This document shows, in pieces, positions 44,771 to 56,647 of a stretch of DNA of 64,000 bases. The stretch's first letter is position 1; every line of letters starts with the position of its first letter. The notes beneath the pieces are model-generated. The model was not told the DNA's origin. It saw only the letters and a program-made list of their open reading frames with translations, and made no database searches. The stretch spans positions 2,232,001-2,296,000 of the forward strand of contig JAJTUP010000003.1 in assembly GCA_021399435.1 (NCBI GenBank), written 5' to 3'. The translations under genes and the position numbers were made by a program. Source of the stretch: Diaporthe sp. PMI_573 (Eukaryota; Ascomycota; Sordariomycetes; Diaporthales; Diaporthaceae).

Positions 44771-46591
44771 ATGACGCAGATTCACGAGTCCACATCTCTC
44801 TCCATCCAGGTCAGGGTCCGCAAGGAAGCCGTCAAGTACCCAGCAAAGACCCATGCCCACAAGGTCAAGAGGGAGCTTGCTGCCGCCGATTCATCCTCAA
44901 CGACAGGCTTGATCTACCTGCAAGGCCAGGACTCGGAGGACTATGAGGATACAGATGGGTAATAATTCTCCGCCCAATTTCCACCTCTCCCACTTTTCTC
45001 TATTTGACCTTACCAGCGTGAATCATTGAGACCTGGGAACTGCTCCTCAGGCTCTACACATACTGCAAGGCTCTCATCACAGAACACAATACGCGGCTTC
45101 ATCTTGATCGCACATCTTGATCGCACGTGTCCCCAGGACGCCCTGCCAAATGTTGACTCTGACATTCATCACGCACCCCTGGGCCAGTAATATACTAACC
45201 AAGTCACCAGCGCGAAACCCTTCAGACAGCGCAGATATGCATTCTATCTCTCAGGCGCAGACTTCCCCGGGTGTGCCGTCACTTATGATATCACCAAGGA
45301 CATCCTCATCCTTTGGATACCAATCAGGAAGCCCGAGGAGATCATCTGGCTAGGTGCTTTGCCCAGCGTCGAAGAATGCGCCGCCCGGTACGATGTTGAC
45401 TTGGTCATGGACATCACCCGCCTCCAGCTGTATCTCAAACAAACCCTGGCCGCCAACACGACTCTCTACGTCCTGCACGAAAGCCAAACACCACCTAGGC
45501 CATATGGCCCGACGTCGGGTTTCACTGTTGACCATTGCGCTCTCAAGCCAGCCATGGACCTCGCGAGGGCCGTCAAGTCCCAGTATGAGATTGCCCAGAT
45601 CCGTGAGGCCAACTGGATATCCTCCGAGGCCCACCGCCACGTCCAGCGACACATCAAATCCTTGACCAGCGAGGCCCAGGTCGAGAACTTATTTCTCGCT
45701 AAATGTCGTGAATTCGGGGCCAAGAAACAGGTAATACCAGAGCTGCACACTCCCAACACATGCCCCAGAGCGCCGATAACTAATTGCCCGTTCCAGGCCT
45801 ACCCCGTTATCGCCGGATCCGGCCCCAACGCCGCCACCCTGCACTACGGCGCGAACAACCAGAACTTCGACGACAGGCAGCTCATGGTCCTCGACGCTGG
45901 GGCTGAGTTCGGATGCTACGCCTCCGACGTCACCCGGACGTTCCCTCTAAACGGCGCCTTCACCCCCGAGGCGAAGGAGGTGTATGCTATCGTCGAGGAG
46001 ATGCAGGAGGCCTGCATCTCAATGATCAAGCCGGGCGCGTCCTGGTCGACCATCACGGCCAAGGCCCAGCTGGTCGCATTAGATGGGCTGAAAAGGCTAG
46101 GCATCTTGCGCTCTAGCTCAGTAGGCGAGCCACCTTTCGTCAGGGCTGTCAGGGCCTTTTTTATGCACGGGCTAGGACATCTTGTCGGGCTGGACACCCA
46201 CGACGTTATTCAAGGGGTCCACATCCACAGCATGCTGGGGGGCAAAGCCTGGAGTTTGGACAGGCTCGACTCCCACGGTGCAACTCTTTCCAGGGGGGGG
46301 GATTCTGTGGGAGGCTCTCAAGGCGGAGGCGATCGTTACTCACCGCCTTTGGAGAAGGACATGGTCATCACCTGCGAGCCAGGTCTCTATTTTAACCGGG
46401 CTTATGTCGAGTGGTACTTCGACAACAACCCCGACCTGGTCCCGTTTGTAGACAAAACTGTACTGGAACAATACTATCCAGTATGTGGGTGTCGGATCGA
46501 GGATTGTATCCTTGTGACAGAAGACGGATATGAGAATCTGACCTCGGCGCCGAAAGGGAAGGAGATGTTGCGGGTCATCAATGGAAAATAG
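44771..46591 (+). CDS. pepP: Xaa-Pro aminopeptidase/prolidase, M24B
   Basis: Dinuclear-metal peptidase releasing residues before proline. Three exons: 44771-44958, 45211-45730 and 45797-46591, 500 aa. The N-terminal half is the creatinase-like domain (FRQRRYAFYLSGADFPGCAV). The C-terminal half is the pita-bread domain with all ligands: LMVLDAGAEFGCYASDVTRT (two Asp), FFMHGLGHLVGLDTHDV (His), VITCEPGLYF (Glu) and CRIEDCILVT (Glu). Between the HGLGH and CEPG motifs is a Gly/Ser/Asp-rich insert (about 46204-46340) that includes a run of nine G; I did not find a clean intron there, but an unrecognised one is possible. The intron at 45731-45796 is 66 nt and free of stops. No signal peptide, so cytosolic. 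Confidence 0.9.
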
Positions 46592-47116
46592 GGCGGCGGA
46601 TAGTCCTGGTCTCTCGTCGTGGGGCTGCCCTAGAGGAACTGTAGATATTAAGATAGTCGACAGAGACACGGCCGATTGTATGAGGTCATCAGCCTATCTG
46701 TACAAACAATTGCCAGACCAGTCACATATAAATCCTGAAAGAAGGGGGCGGTGCTGTGGACTAATATGTAAGAGCCACCAATTTTGGGCTTAGCCGCTTC
46801 GTCATTGAGGAACCCCAATTCGGTTCTCCATGCAGGCAGGGAAGACCGCTGCAGTGTTGGTCTCTGAATGGGTTCCATGATCATGGTTACCTTGGGCCCT
46901 TGGGGGGCTCAGATAGGCTCACAGTGGGGGAACTCGCTGCGATAGATAAGTCTCCGTCAATGCCTCAAATTCGCAATGCTAAGAGTACCCTGGAATGCTA
47001 TCCAAGCACATAAGAACCAAACGCCGCTTTATTTCCACCCGTCGCTATTTCTCCCACAGAGCAAGTACCTACCTAACCATCTTGTACACTTGCACCCCCC
47101 CTGGAAGGAATCCCTT
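46592..47116. other. convergent 3' region, peptidase / lectin
   Basis: A 525-bp stretch containing two 3' untranslated regions, with a gtacctacctaa motif near 47065. Nothing else seen. Confidence 0.6.
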
Positions 47117-48499
47117 TTACAGATACTTCTTGGGTGTCGACTTCTTCTTCTTATAGTACACATAACCAGCAACCAGAACGACCTGGCTGCCGATAATAAC
47201 TGCGATCAGGCGCCCGTGGCCTGGCGACGCGTGCTCCTTGACCGTGTCCCTGATCGTCTGGTGGCTGTCGCTGACCAGGCCCTTGATGGCGTGCTCCGAG
47301 GAGCTCACCTTGGACGTGACGTCGCCCTTGAGCCTGCGGACCTCGGACTCGAGGCTGGTGATCTTGTTCTCGAGCTCGCCGAGCCGGTCCAGCTTGGAGA
47401 GCAGGCCCTTGAGCTCGGCGATCTGACCGGAGATCTCGCCGTGGCGGGTCTCGCCGATCGAGTCCTGCTTCGCGACCGTGCGGAAGATGGTCGAGAGGTG
47501 GTGGTTGACGCTCTGCAGCCGGGTGTGCAGGTCGGCGAACTGGGCCTTTGAGCTGGTGATGGAGTCGGCGGTCGCGTCGGGGATGTCGTCCTCAAAGCCC
47601 GAGTCCCAACGGCCGGAGCCAGGATTGCCTCCCATGGGCTGCTGCTGCTGCTGCTGCCCTTGGTTTCCAAACATGCCGTCCTGCTGTACTGCGGCCTGCT
47701 GCGCGGCCTGCTGCTTGTCCTGGCCCGGGTCGATGTTTTCCGTCATCAGGACCATCTTGAAGATTTCGAACGAGTCGGGGTTATCGGCGCTGGCGGCTGT
47801 GATGCCAAGCTTGTATCCCGCGGGAATGCTGATCTTGTCGCTCTCGAAGCAATTGACCCCATCAATGTCCACCTTGAAGCTGCTGGCCGTCTGACGGAAC
47901 TTGATCTGAGAGGGCCGGCCCAGGTTGCGGTAGGCATGGTTGCAGTGGCCGAAGGACTGCCCGTCCACGGAGATCTTCTGGAAGTCTTTGCTTCCGTCGT
48001 TGAGGAAGCCTCGCACCATGCCTGCACTTCCACCGTACGTGTCGATCACCAGTGCGAGACCCTCGAACTTGCCAACCGTGTAAATGGAGCTGAGGCCGAC
48101 GTCGTGGAGCCCGTCCCGCACCAGCCAAATGTTGAGGTTGCCGCCGGCGCGTTCTGGCCCATTAGCACGGAAGTCCACGTCTGCGACCCACTGTGTGTGT
48201 TGGAGTGGCTTGTCGGCCCAGATGGAGGCGCGATGGTTGCCAGGCGCAGGAGGGGTGAGGATTATCTTGTTGGAGAGGATCTCTGGCCAGGTAGGGTTAC
48301 CGTGGAGGGTGAAGCCCGGTATGGACCCATCGTTGTTGGGACTTATCCTGTTTGGCGGGTATCAGTGACAGTCCCAAGGTGGTGCTGGGGGAGGATGCTC
48401 TGCCTGCCTGTTGTTGTAGCCAAAGCTCAGCTCATTGACCAGGTATTGGGCTGCCACGGGGGAGAGGCCAGCGAGGAAGGCCAGCGCTGCTGAGCGCAT
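47117..48499 (-). CDS. L-type lectin cargo receptor, Emp46/Emp47/ERGIC-53 family
   Basis: Cycles between ER and Golgi and binds glycoprotein cargo. 440 aa in two exons, 48408-48499 and 47117-48347. Signal peptide MRSAALAFLAGLSPVAA. The legume-lectin domain runs to about residue 225: NELSFGYNNRISPNNDG, HTQWVADVDFRANGPERAGG, NLNIWLVRDG, LALVIDTYGGSAGMVRGFLN and FGHCNHAYRNLGRPSQIKFR. A Gln-rich linker and a coiled coil (HLSTIFRTVAKQ, LENKITSLESEVRRLKGDV) follow. One membrane helix (LIAVIIGSQVVLVAGYVYY) leads to a cytoplasmic tail KKKKSTPKKYL, whose last four residues are a canonical K-K-x-x ER-retrieval signal. The intron (48348-48407) begins with gcaggc, a GC-AG type donor. Divergent from ALG8, another secretory-pathway gene. 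Confidence 0.92.
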
Positions 48500-49491
48500 G
48501 GTGGGCTGTGTGGTATACGCGGATACAGAAGCTCCCTATGGATGCTGGAAGGTTCGCAGCAAGCCCTTGGAGGTGGTGCCGTGGCAGACGGACTCTGGTT
48601 ATGCAATGCGACGCGAGGGTGATGTGTTGCTGTTGAGGCCACTCTGGCGAAATATCAGGATGCTTCTGCGGCGCTGACCTGGCCTGGTGGCCCTAACTCC
48701 AAAACACGTCGGCGCTCGAGCTCCGGAGCTCAGCTGTAATGACAGGGTGAAGTGGGATTCTTCTCTCGAGAGGGCAAAAAGCCCCGACAAACGATCTGGA
48801 GTATCTTTTAAACAATACGGGTTTCCAGACAGGAACAGCAACTCAGACAATTCTAGGCGGCAGTGGGAGAGAAGGATGATGCATCGAGACTCGCGTGTCT
48901 CAGTCTCAGCCTTTGTCTGGCTGTCTGTTCGGTCTGTCGGTACAAAGGTACATGCTCCAAGAGCACAAGCCCTTGGAGATCTGGCGAGCTGTTCCGAAGT
49001 CAGAAACAACTCGACCCCTGCCTCCGGGAGCTTCTCCAGCTGTCCACAACGGTAGGTAGTGTGGGGTCCAGGGTGGTGGCTCCACGACACAGAAGGTACT
49101 GCGACAGGCGACAAGCATCAATGCCGCGTTGTATCTTGATCTCGCCCGAGTGCTGCGAGAGGCCAAATCTCTATGCGAAATACAAAATATGTAGACGGCT
49201 CCATGCAGCCGTTTTCCAATGTAAGCTTCGGCTCGTATATCCAGACCATTTGTACAGCTGGGCTCGCCTCGACCTGCCGCCTGCAAGTACTCCCCAGGTG
49301 CCTCTACACAGTGTCCAGACACGCCGCACTAGATCCAGCCTCTGGCCCGAGCTCACTGTTCTCGAAACCACCTTTGACGAAGCTGTGGGTTTTGTGAGAT
49401 TGCACTCTGCGAGATACTGGAAAGCACCACGCACATCGCAGACCACAACCCACGCACCCGCGCCATTGACAGCGGAGGATATGGTCCCAAG
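48500..49491. other. divergent promoter region, lectin receptor / ALG8
   Basis: This 992-bp stretch separates the start codons of two ER-related genes and must contain both promoters. The last 11 bases before ALG8 include a tiny upstream ORF, listed separately. Longer open frames here have no domains. Confidence 0.6.
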
Positions 49492-49495
49492 ATGA
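49481..49495 (+). promoter_or_regulatory. upstream mini-ORF overlapping the ALG8 start
   Basis: An ATG at 49481 opens a four-codon frame (MVPR) whose TGA stop at 49493-49495 overlaps the ALG8 ATG at 49492 as ATGA. If the transcript begins upstream of 49481, ribosomes would stop on top of the ALG8 start, an arrangement that fits either repression or reinitiation. The sequence is certain, the function is inference. Confidence 0.5.
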
Positions 49496-51203
49496 CTGAG
49501 ATTTATCCATCACTCACCCAGTGTGCCATAGTTGCCACAGCCCTCAAGGTCCTGTTGTTCCCAGCCTAGTGAGTACTGCAGGACTGTTCCAGTCGAAGCC
49601 CTCCAACTGCTTCAGTGCTGATGTGCCGCCTCGCTCGCTGCCAGCAAGTCCACAGACTTTGAAGTCCATCGGAACTGGCTAGCCATTACACACAACCTCC
49701 CGCTCCGGGAATGGTACTTCGAGAATACGTCAGAATGGACTCTGGATTACCCTCCTTTCTTTGCATATTTCGAATGGGTCCTGTCCCAGGTTGCAAAGCT
49801 GGTTGACCCAGCAATGCTCAAGGTCTACAACCTCGGGTACGACAGTTGGCAGGCCGTCTACTTCCAAAGATCATCCGTTCTGATCACAGAACTCTTGCTG
49901 GTCTATGCCTTGCAGCTGTTAGTGGGATCCATCCAGCCCCGTGACGAGATTGGAGTTCGTGCTGACCTGACCGAGCGTCCAGCTTCGTCGACTCCTCTCA
50001 CGGCACGACCAAGAGAGCTGCACAGGCTGCTGCCATATCGATCCTACTCTCCCCAGGACTCCTTCTTATTGACCATATCCATTTCCAGTACAATGGGTGC
50101 ATGTATGGTCTCCTCATTGCGTCTCTTGTTCTGGCAAGAAAGCAATCCGGCTTGTTGGGCAGCGGGCTCGCCTTTGCAGCCCTTCTATGTATGAAGCACA
50201 TCTATGCCTACCTGGCTCCGGCCTACTTCGTCTACCTCCTCCGGGTCTATTGCTTGTCCCCCAAAGCCATCTTCCGCATCCAGTTGCTCAACTGCATCAA
50301 GCTGGGTGGCGGCATCGCCGCTATCCTTGCTGTCGCCTTTGGGCCATTTGCTCTCCAGGACGTGGGCCAGCTTTGGCAAATGAAGGAAAGGCTCTTCCCA
50401 TTCGGCCGAGGGCTATGCCACGCTTACTGGGCACCCAATGTTTGGGCCCTGTACTCGTTCTCTGATCGGATACTCATTTATCGTAAGTCCACTGCTCTCA
50501 CCCGGGGCCTTTTTCTGACATATGCTGAAACCCTCCAACAGTGGCGCCGCGTCTTGGGCTGCCGGTCAAACTCGATGCACTCTCCAGTGTGACTCGAGGC
50601 CTCGTCGGCGACTCGTCATTTGCTGTGCTCCCTGACATAACTCCCGGAGTTTGTCTCATGCTCACACTGGTATCCATGGCCCCGCCTCTGATGAAGTTAT
50701 TCTGGAAGCCGACCTGGGACGGCTTCATTGGGGCCGTGACCCTCTGCGGCTATGCGTCGTTCCTGTTTGGCTACCATGTGCACGAGAAGGCCGTCCTGCT
50801 GGTCATTATCCCCTTCAGCCTGATCGCCCTGAAGGACCGCCGGTGCCTTGGGGCTTTCCGGCCACTGGCGGTCGCAGGGCACGTCTCCTTATTCCCACTG
50901 CTCTTCACGCCGGCCGAATTCCCCATCAAGACGGTCTACACTATCTTCTGGCTCATCCTGTTCCTCATGGTCTTTGATCGTCTCGCGCCAGCTTCCGGCA
51001 GGCCGAGGTTCTTCCTCTTCGACAGGTGCAATACGCTCTACATTGCCATCAGCATCCCCTTGATCGCGTATTGCTCGCTGATCCACGAGCTGGTGTTTGG
51101 CCAGAACTACGAGTTCTTGCCGTTGATGTTCACTAGCGCATACTCGGCACTGGGGGTGGTTGGCAGTTGGATCGGATTCAACGTGGTGTATTTTACTTCG
51201 TAA
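49492..51203 (+). CDS. ALG8: ER glucosyltransferase Alg8
   Basis: Adds the second glucose to the dolichol-linked N-glycan precursor (Dol-P-Glc as donor, alpha-1,3 linkage) on the lumenal side of the ER. 503 aa in four exons: 49492-49568, 49645-49917, 49983-50482 and 50542-51203. Conserved ALG6/ALG8 segments are [34 protein letters not shown] and [19 protein letters not shown]. The ALG8-type segments are [19 protein letters not shown] and [35 protein letters not shown] is present in the last third. Many hydrophobic helices are seen. [17 protein letters not shown] separates it from ALG6. The start gives [20 protein letters not shown], which fits the family's N-terminus. Confidence 0.94.
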
Positions 51204-53205
51204 ATAGATGATAGTAAGAACCGTACATGACCATGTCAAACGAGTGACAACAAGACACCAAAATGCCAGCCGTCTGCTGCGAGACGGCCAACACCTGCGA
51301 CGTGATACTGCAGGGGCTGTTCCTGAGGGCGAGGGACGCCGCACAGCTCCCCAAGCCCCCAACAGCGGCAGGGACTCCCCAAGCCCCCAAAAAGGCATGG
51401 CGCCCCACGTGTGCCGGCCCAGACAGACCTTGTTTCCTTTGTGACAATGTATCGCCCTGAATCGCTGGTAAGGTTGCACCACAGTCCGAGGCGTCCGGGA
51501 GGGTGTGCCGCAAGTGTTCCATAACTCGGCAGCGGGAAGAGACTTTGGCATGACGGCACAGAACGGACCCTTGAATGTTTACCACGTCAGTACCTGTGCA
51601 CCTCGTACAATTCGACTCTGCATCTTTTCTCATTTGCCTCTCTCGATGCCCTCCTTGTTCTACCTCTGGTCGCCTGTCCTTGCTCTTTCAAGTCCAAGCT
51701 TTAGAACAATTCGCGTTTGTAGATGTCGCGTGGAAAGTGAGATTGTCATATCTGCACCGATGTAACGAGCAAGTATATATGTTTTCTTAGGAGGCTGAAC
51801 GGGAGATGCGCATCAAATGGATCTGCCTACAGTCTAGATCTACGCGGGCTTCAACTGCTAGACTCAGTGGTCTTGGGGCACTTGCCCTGCAACAACTAAG
51901 GATGAGTGTCGAGAGGTAGAAGAACAGAGGACAATATAGAAGATGGGAAATATTGAGGTGGGACATAATCTACTCAGAGAGCACCCGGCGGCGCCGGGTG
52001 AGGCTCGACGCGACGCGCTTATAATGACACCTGCTCATATGGACGTCGCGCTTGGGCTGGTGCGGGTCTCTACGTCGAATGGGTCGGAGAATAGGCGTTG
52101 AAGTGGTAGGAACGAGAAGTTGAACAGACTGCGCGCTTGCACTGCAGGAATTGCAGGCCGTGATGTGGCATATGCGCGGGTGCGGGTGGTGCAGAAGTGG
52201 GAGGGCATGTTTCGGGACGTGGCAGCGGGAGATATATCAGTGGGAGGGAGATATCCTGGGGCGACAAGACATCAATGGGTGTGACGTGAATTGTGCGGTC
52301 GAGGGCGGTCAGAACGAGTACAAACATGGACATAAAAGCTGCGGCGGTGGTGGACAGATCAGGGGAGCAAGAGGGAGGGAACGTTTGGGGGTGTGGGCGA
52401 TGGGGACGGGATCCTCTCGTCGCTTGTCACCGTCACCCGGGAGGGCCAGGCTAGTCTTGGCCCTGGTCGAGCCGGGATCCACTCTGTACATAGTCGCCCG
52501 CCATTGTATACCAAAGGACGTGCGGGTGCAGGTACACAAGAGATGTACGTGTGCGGGCGGACAGGGTAGTTGCTAGTAGGAATTCATGTACCATATACTG
52601 CGGGTTGTAGACACAATTATATGGGGATACAAGTACTGCACATGTATGCGTGACTGCCCGCCTACCTACCTGCCCGCCCGCCTCCCCTACCTACCTGCCC
52701 ACCCGGTCGACCTACCCTACCTGCCTACCTACCTACCTACCTACATCTCCCAATTTTTGAATCTCGTTTCACGACCTACCCTCTCTCCTTCTCAACACTC
52801 GGCCCTCTCCACCTCCCCTCCCGCAGCATCACCAGCCAAGTCGTGGACCTTGGCCTGCCGCCCACACACCCACGACAAAAGCCATCGCGCCCGCACCAGC
52901 AGCAGCCTCGTCTAAGTCAGGCCGGCCCTGGGATCTGTCAAGGCCCGCCGGGAGACTGCACACCCCAGTCCCGTGCAGTCTCTGCACCTCCACGTCTACA
53001 CCCACGACCGGGTCTGCTCCACGCCTCGACCTCTTGCCTTTTGGACACGATCGCGTCCCAGCCGGCACAACAACACCTCAAAACAACCTCCGCCACTCCA
53101 ATTCCATCCTGATCTGAGCTCCCCCTCAGGCCCGGAAGGCTGAATCTCAGCCTTGCAGATGATTCTCGGCCCGCCCACCGCCCTGCACTCCCGCCCCCAA
53201 CCGCC
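51204..53205. other. 2 kb intergenic: ALG8 3' side and ITC1 promoter
   Basis: The stretch contains no recognised gene. It holds a paired ctccccaagcccccaa repeat around 51339-51380 and a long cctacctac microsatellite at about 52663-52743. The following 450 bp are strongly pyrimidine-rich and likely the ITC1 core promoter and leader. Open frames of 76-141 codons here are repeat-like. Confidence 0.5.
52663..52743. repeat. (ccta)n / (cctgcc)n microsatellite
   Basis: About 80 bp of interrupted cctacctacctac and cctgcccgcc units lie roughly 460-540 bp before the ITC1 start. Same tetranucleotide as short motifs elsewhere in the window. Confidence 0.85.
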
Positions 53206-56200
53206 ATGGTATGCCTCCAACACCCCGTCCACCACCCGGCGCATCGTCCTGTCCCCCCTGCTCACCCTCTCTCAAAGGTCCTCTTCAAGCGCAAGCCGGT
53301 GCAGTTCCTGCAGCCGCCGCCCATAGAGAACGACCACGAGGTACGTCCATGCCCACCCTCCCTCGACGCGCCGCTTCGCGCCCGCCCGTGCACATTGCTC
53401 ACTTCCAACTCTTGCGACAGGTGTGGTACATACCCCAGACAGGCGAGGTTTTTGTTACGTACGAGGACTATCTTAATAGGTATGCCATTCTCAGCTATAC
53501 CCTGAGGCGCATCGTGTGCTAACCAACGGCCCAGGCTGGACTTCTACAAGCAGGTCAGTCGCGCTGCCTACCGCGCCGCGCCCACAACGCCGCCACTAAC
53601 AAGACCCACAGAAACGCTTCATATGTCAAATCACCGGCCACTCGGGTCTCAACTTCTTCGAGGCCCTAGAGTCAGAAGTAAGCGCTTCCGGCCCCTCCTC
53701 CGAGTTCCAATGCGCTGACCATGATGCCCACCAGCTCGCTGGCGCACTGGAAGTCGAGCAAGCCTTCCCCGAGCCCCTGAAGGGACCCATCCTGCGGCGC
53801 GTGCAATTCCAGACGATTTCGAGGATCGACAACCTGGTTGACAAGCTCTACGAAGAGTTTAAGGGCGATTTTTACCCCGGCGAGCATGTCACCGTCTCTA
53901 TCCACACCGGCGAGCGCTTCACAGGGGTGGTTAGGGACAAGGCTAGGTTCGGCAGTAAAATGCTCCCGGATGGCACCCTGACCGTACCCTTCTCGAGATA
54001 CTTCGTCAGCCTAGATGACTCTGAGGACCACGAGGCAGTTGTCGACGACAACAATATCTGGCGCGACCGCAAAGTCTTCACCAAATCCGTCCTGCGCTCA
54101 TTTGTGAAAAAGACGGTAACAAGAGACGCATGGACCGGAGCTCCTTGGCTCGTGAAAGACACAATCGCGGCTCAGTTCAAGATCGACACGCGCATCCCGA
54201 CCCATTTGCGATATGAGACCAAGGTTCAGGAGCGCAAGCAGGCTCAGTCGCAAAAAAGATTGTCCAGCCAGATGTCACACCCTCAGGAAGCGCATGGCAT
54301 GGCCAATTCATTCCAGAATCAAGGTCCGGTTCGATTACCAGAGCTCAAGCCTGCAACCAGGCCCCCCAAGGCCAGCAAGAACCACAACCACCATGGTCAC
54401 AACGGGCAAGTTGTGAAAAAGCCCGAACCGGGCCAATTTGTCCACCTGCCACTTCCGGGCAATCCCTTCCAGTTTCCGCTGTCATTCCGGCACAACCAGG
54501 TCCCTCCCCCGCCGCCCGCGTATACACAGCCGGAGCCCCCACCGCCACCGCCACCGCCAAAATATCCCATCGAGGACCTCAAGGTAGAGCCAACGCATCT
54601 AGTCCGGCCCCCTATCCGATACTTGTGCAGCGATCCGCCAGTCGAGGTCGCGGAGCCATCGCCTTCCTGCGACAACATACTTATGAAATCTGTCGGCCCC
54701 CTTCTGGAAACCTGGGACACGCTCAATGTGTACTGCGAAATATTCCAGCTCGATTCCTTCACGTTTGATGATTTTCTGGAGGCAATGCAGATCGCGTCAG
54801 AGGAGACCAAGGTTCAGTTATTTGATGAGATCCATTGTGCCGTCCTCAAAGTTCTCGTGGACTCGGAGGCTGATGGGGGCAGGATCAACTTCCGCCTGCC
54901 CGATATAGAGTCGGACGAAGAGAGTGACGAGGACGACGAGGAGGAAGAGGAGGAAGACGAGAGCCGCGAGCCCACACCACAGCCGACCGCCCGCGCCACG
55001 CGCAGTAGCATGGCGAAGCTAGAAGCCGATAGGCTGGCGGCAGAAGCTGCCGCTGCAGAAAGAGAGGAGAGGCAACTGGAGAATGCCCCAAAACACCGTG
55101 CCGAAGAGCTCCTGGCTGACTACGACTGGATCGATCATCTGAGAAAGAGGGATTTCAAAGATGGCGGTTGGGAGACGATCATGGTTGGCCTGCTGTACCA
55201 GCTGTCGAAGGAGGAGCGGAGAAAGGCTGCATGTGAGGATCTGCTCATTCAGCTGGTACCTAGGGATGTCGAGGCCACTCAGGACACGATCCGGCAACAC
55301 TACGCGGCGATGGACGTCAACTACCGCGCCCAAGCTTTGCAGATCATCTGCTTGCTGACTGCTGAAACGAAAGCCATCCGCGGCTACATGGAGGACTGCA
55401 GTGAGCACATGACGGGCTTCAGAAAAGACAAGATCGAGTGGCAGCGACAGAGGAAACAGGCGTAAGTACCTCAGTGTGAGACTTTCGTCCATTTGCGGTG
55501 CAGCTAACAGAATGATATCAGCATCGAGGAGCTGAAGGCTCTGAATGAGGAGCGAAAGATACTCTTGCCAGAAAACCTTCCGCCATCACCTGCACACGAG
55601 GCTGCTGATGCCAACGGAGACGTTAAGATGGACGACGTTGATGAGCTGACGCCAGCGGAAGATGAGGCAGCCGACATGGAGGAGGAGCCGCCACGGAGTG
55701 TGGCTCGTGGCCTCCGGCGTGGCCAAGACCGAGCTGCAGAACGCCAGCGTCAAAAGGAGAGGGAAGAGGAGAAGAGGAAGGAGGCCGAGGCTGCCAAGGC
55801 AGTACCCAAGCAGTCGAAACAGTTCGTGAAGGTCTTGAAGGAGATCCAGAAGAAGGAAGACCTGATCAAGAAGTGCGAAGAGGAAATTGCCGTTATTGAC
55901 AATGACCTTCGTGAGGCCGACTGCGCGCGAACAAGGGTGCTGGGCAAGGATCGGTTCTGGAATCGGTACTACTGGTTTGAGCGCAATGGGATGCCGTACG
56001 GCGGCTTGCCAAACAGCTCCACAGCGGACGCCGGCTATGCAAATGGCTGCATCTGGATCCAGGGGCCGGACGATCTCGAGCGCGAGGGCTACATTGATCT
56101 GGCTCCCGAATGGCAGAAGGAGTACCAGGCCATCTTCAACATGACCGTCCCGGAGCGCAAGGCAAAAGAAGAAGGCCTGACGAGCGTTTTTACGGCCCGG

Positions 56201-56647
56201 CAGTGGGGCTACATCGACGACCCAAAGGATGTCAAGAAGCTCATCGACTGGCTAGATCCTCGCGGGTTCAACGAGCTGAAACTGCGAAAGGAACTGGTCA
56301 ATTTCAGCGACAGGATCCTCAAACACATGGAAAACCGCCAGGCATACCTGGCGGCCAGCGAGGCAGAGGCAAAGGCTGCTGAAGAAGAGAAGGAGAAGGA
56401 GGCGAAGACAAACGGGGCGACAGGCAAACGGATGACCACTAGGACCAGGAATGCCGTAACGCCAGAGCCGACCCCACAGTATCTTTGCTTACAGTGGGAG
56501 AACACCACGGCCTTCGAGGAGCTGGGGTACCTGCACAGTGATCAGCCGCCTCCTGCGCCGCCAAAGGGGAAGAAGGGCGGGTCCAGGAAGAAGGAGGCGG
56601 CCGAGGAGCCTGCACCTGCTGTAAAAACGCGCTCGAGGAGAAAATAG
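53206..56647 (+). CDS. ITC1: ISW2 chromatin-remodelling complex subunit Itc1 (ACF1/WAC-DDT)
   Basis: Non-catalytic partner of the ISWI ATPase Isw2, which slides nucleosomes to repress genes; nuclear. 1020 aa, seven exons: 53206-53208, 53278-53340, 53421-53479, 53535-53553, 53612-53677, 53735-55461 and 55522-56647. The first coding exon is only the ATG; the next begins VLFKRKPVQFLQPPP, matching the M-V-L-x-K-R-K-P start of yeast Itc1. The WAC domain follows (VWYIPQTGEVFVTYEDYLNR, FICQITGHSGLNFFEALESE). After a Pro-rich linker comes the DDT domain (LLETWDTLNVYCEIFQLDSF). A long acidic tract lies at about 54915-54965. Then come WHIM-like motifs (LREADCARTRVLGKDRFWNR with YYWFE, GIWIQGP-like CIWIQGPDDLEREGYIDLAP). 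A basic tail ends KTRSRRK. Confidence 0.94.
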
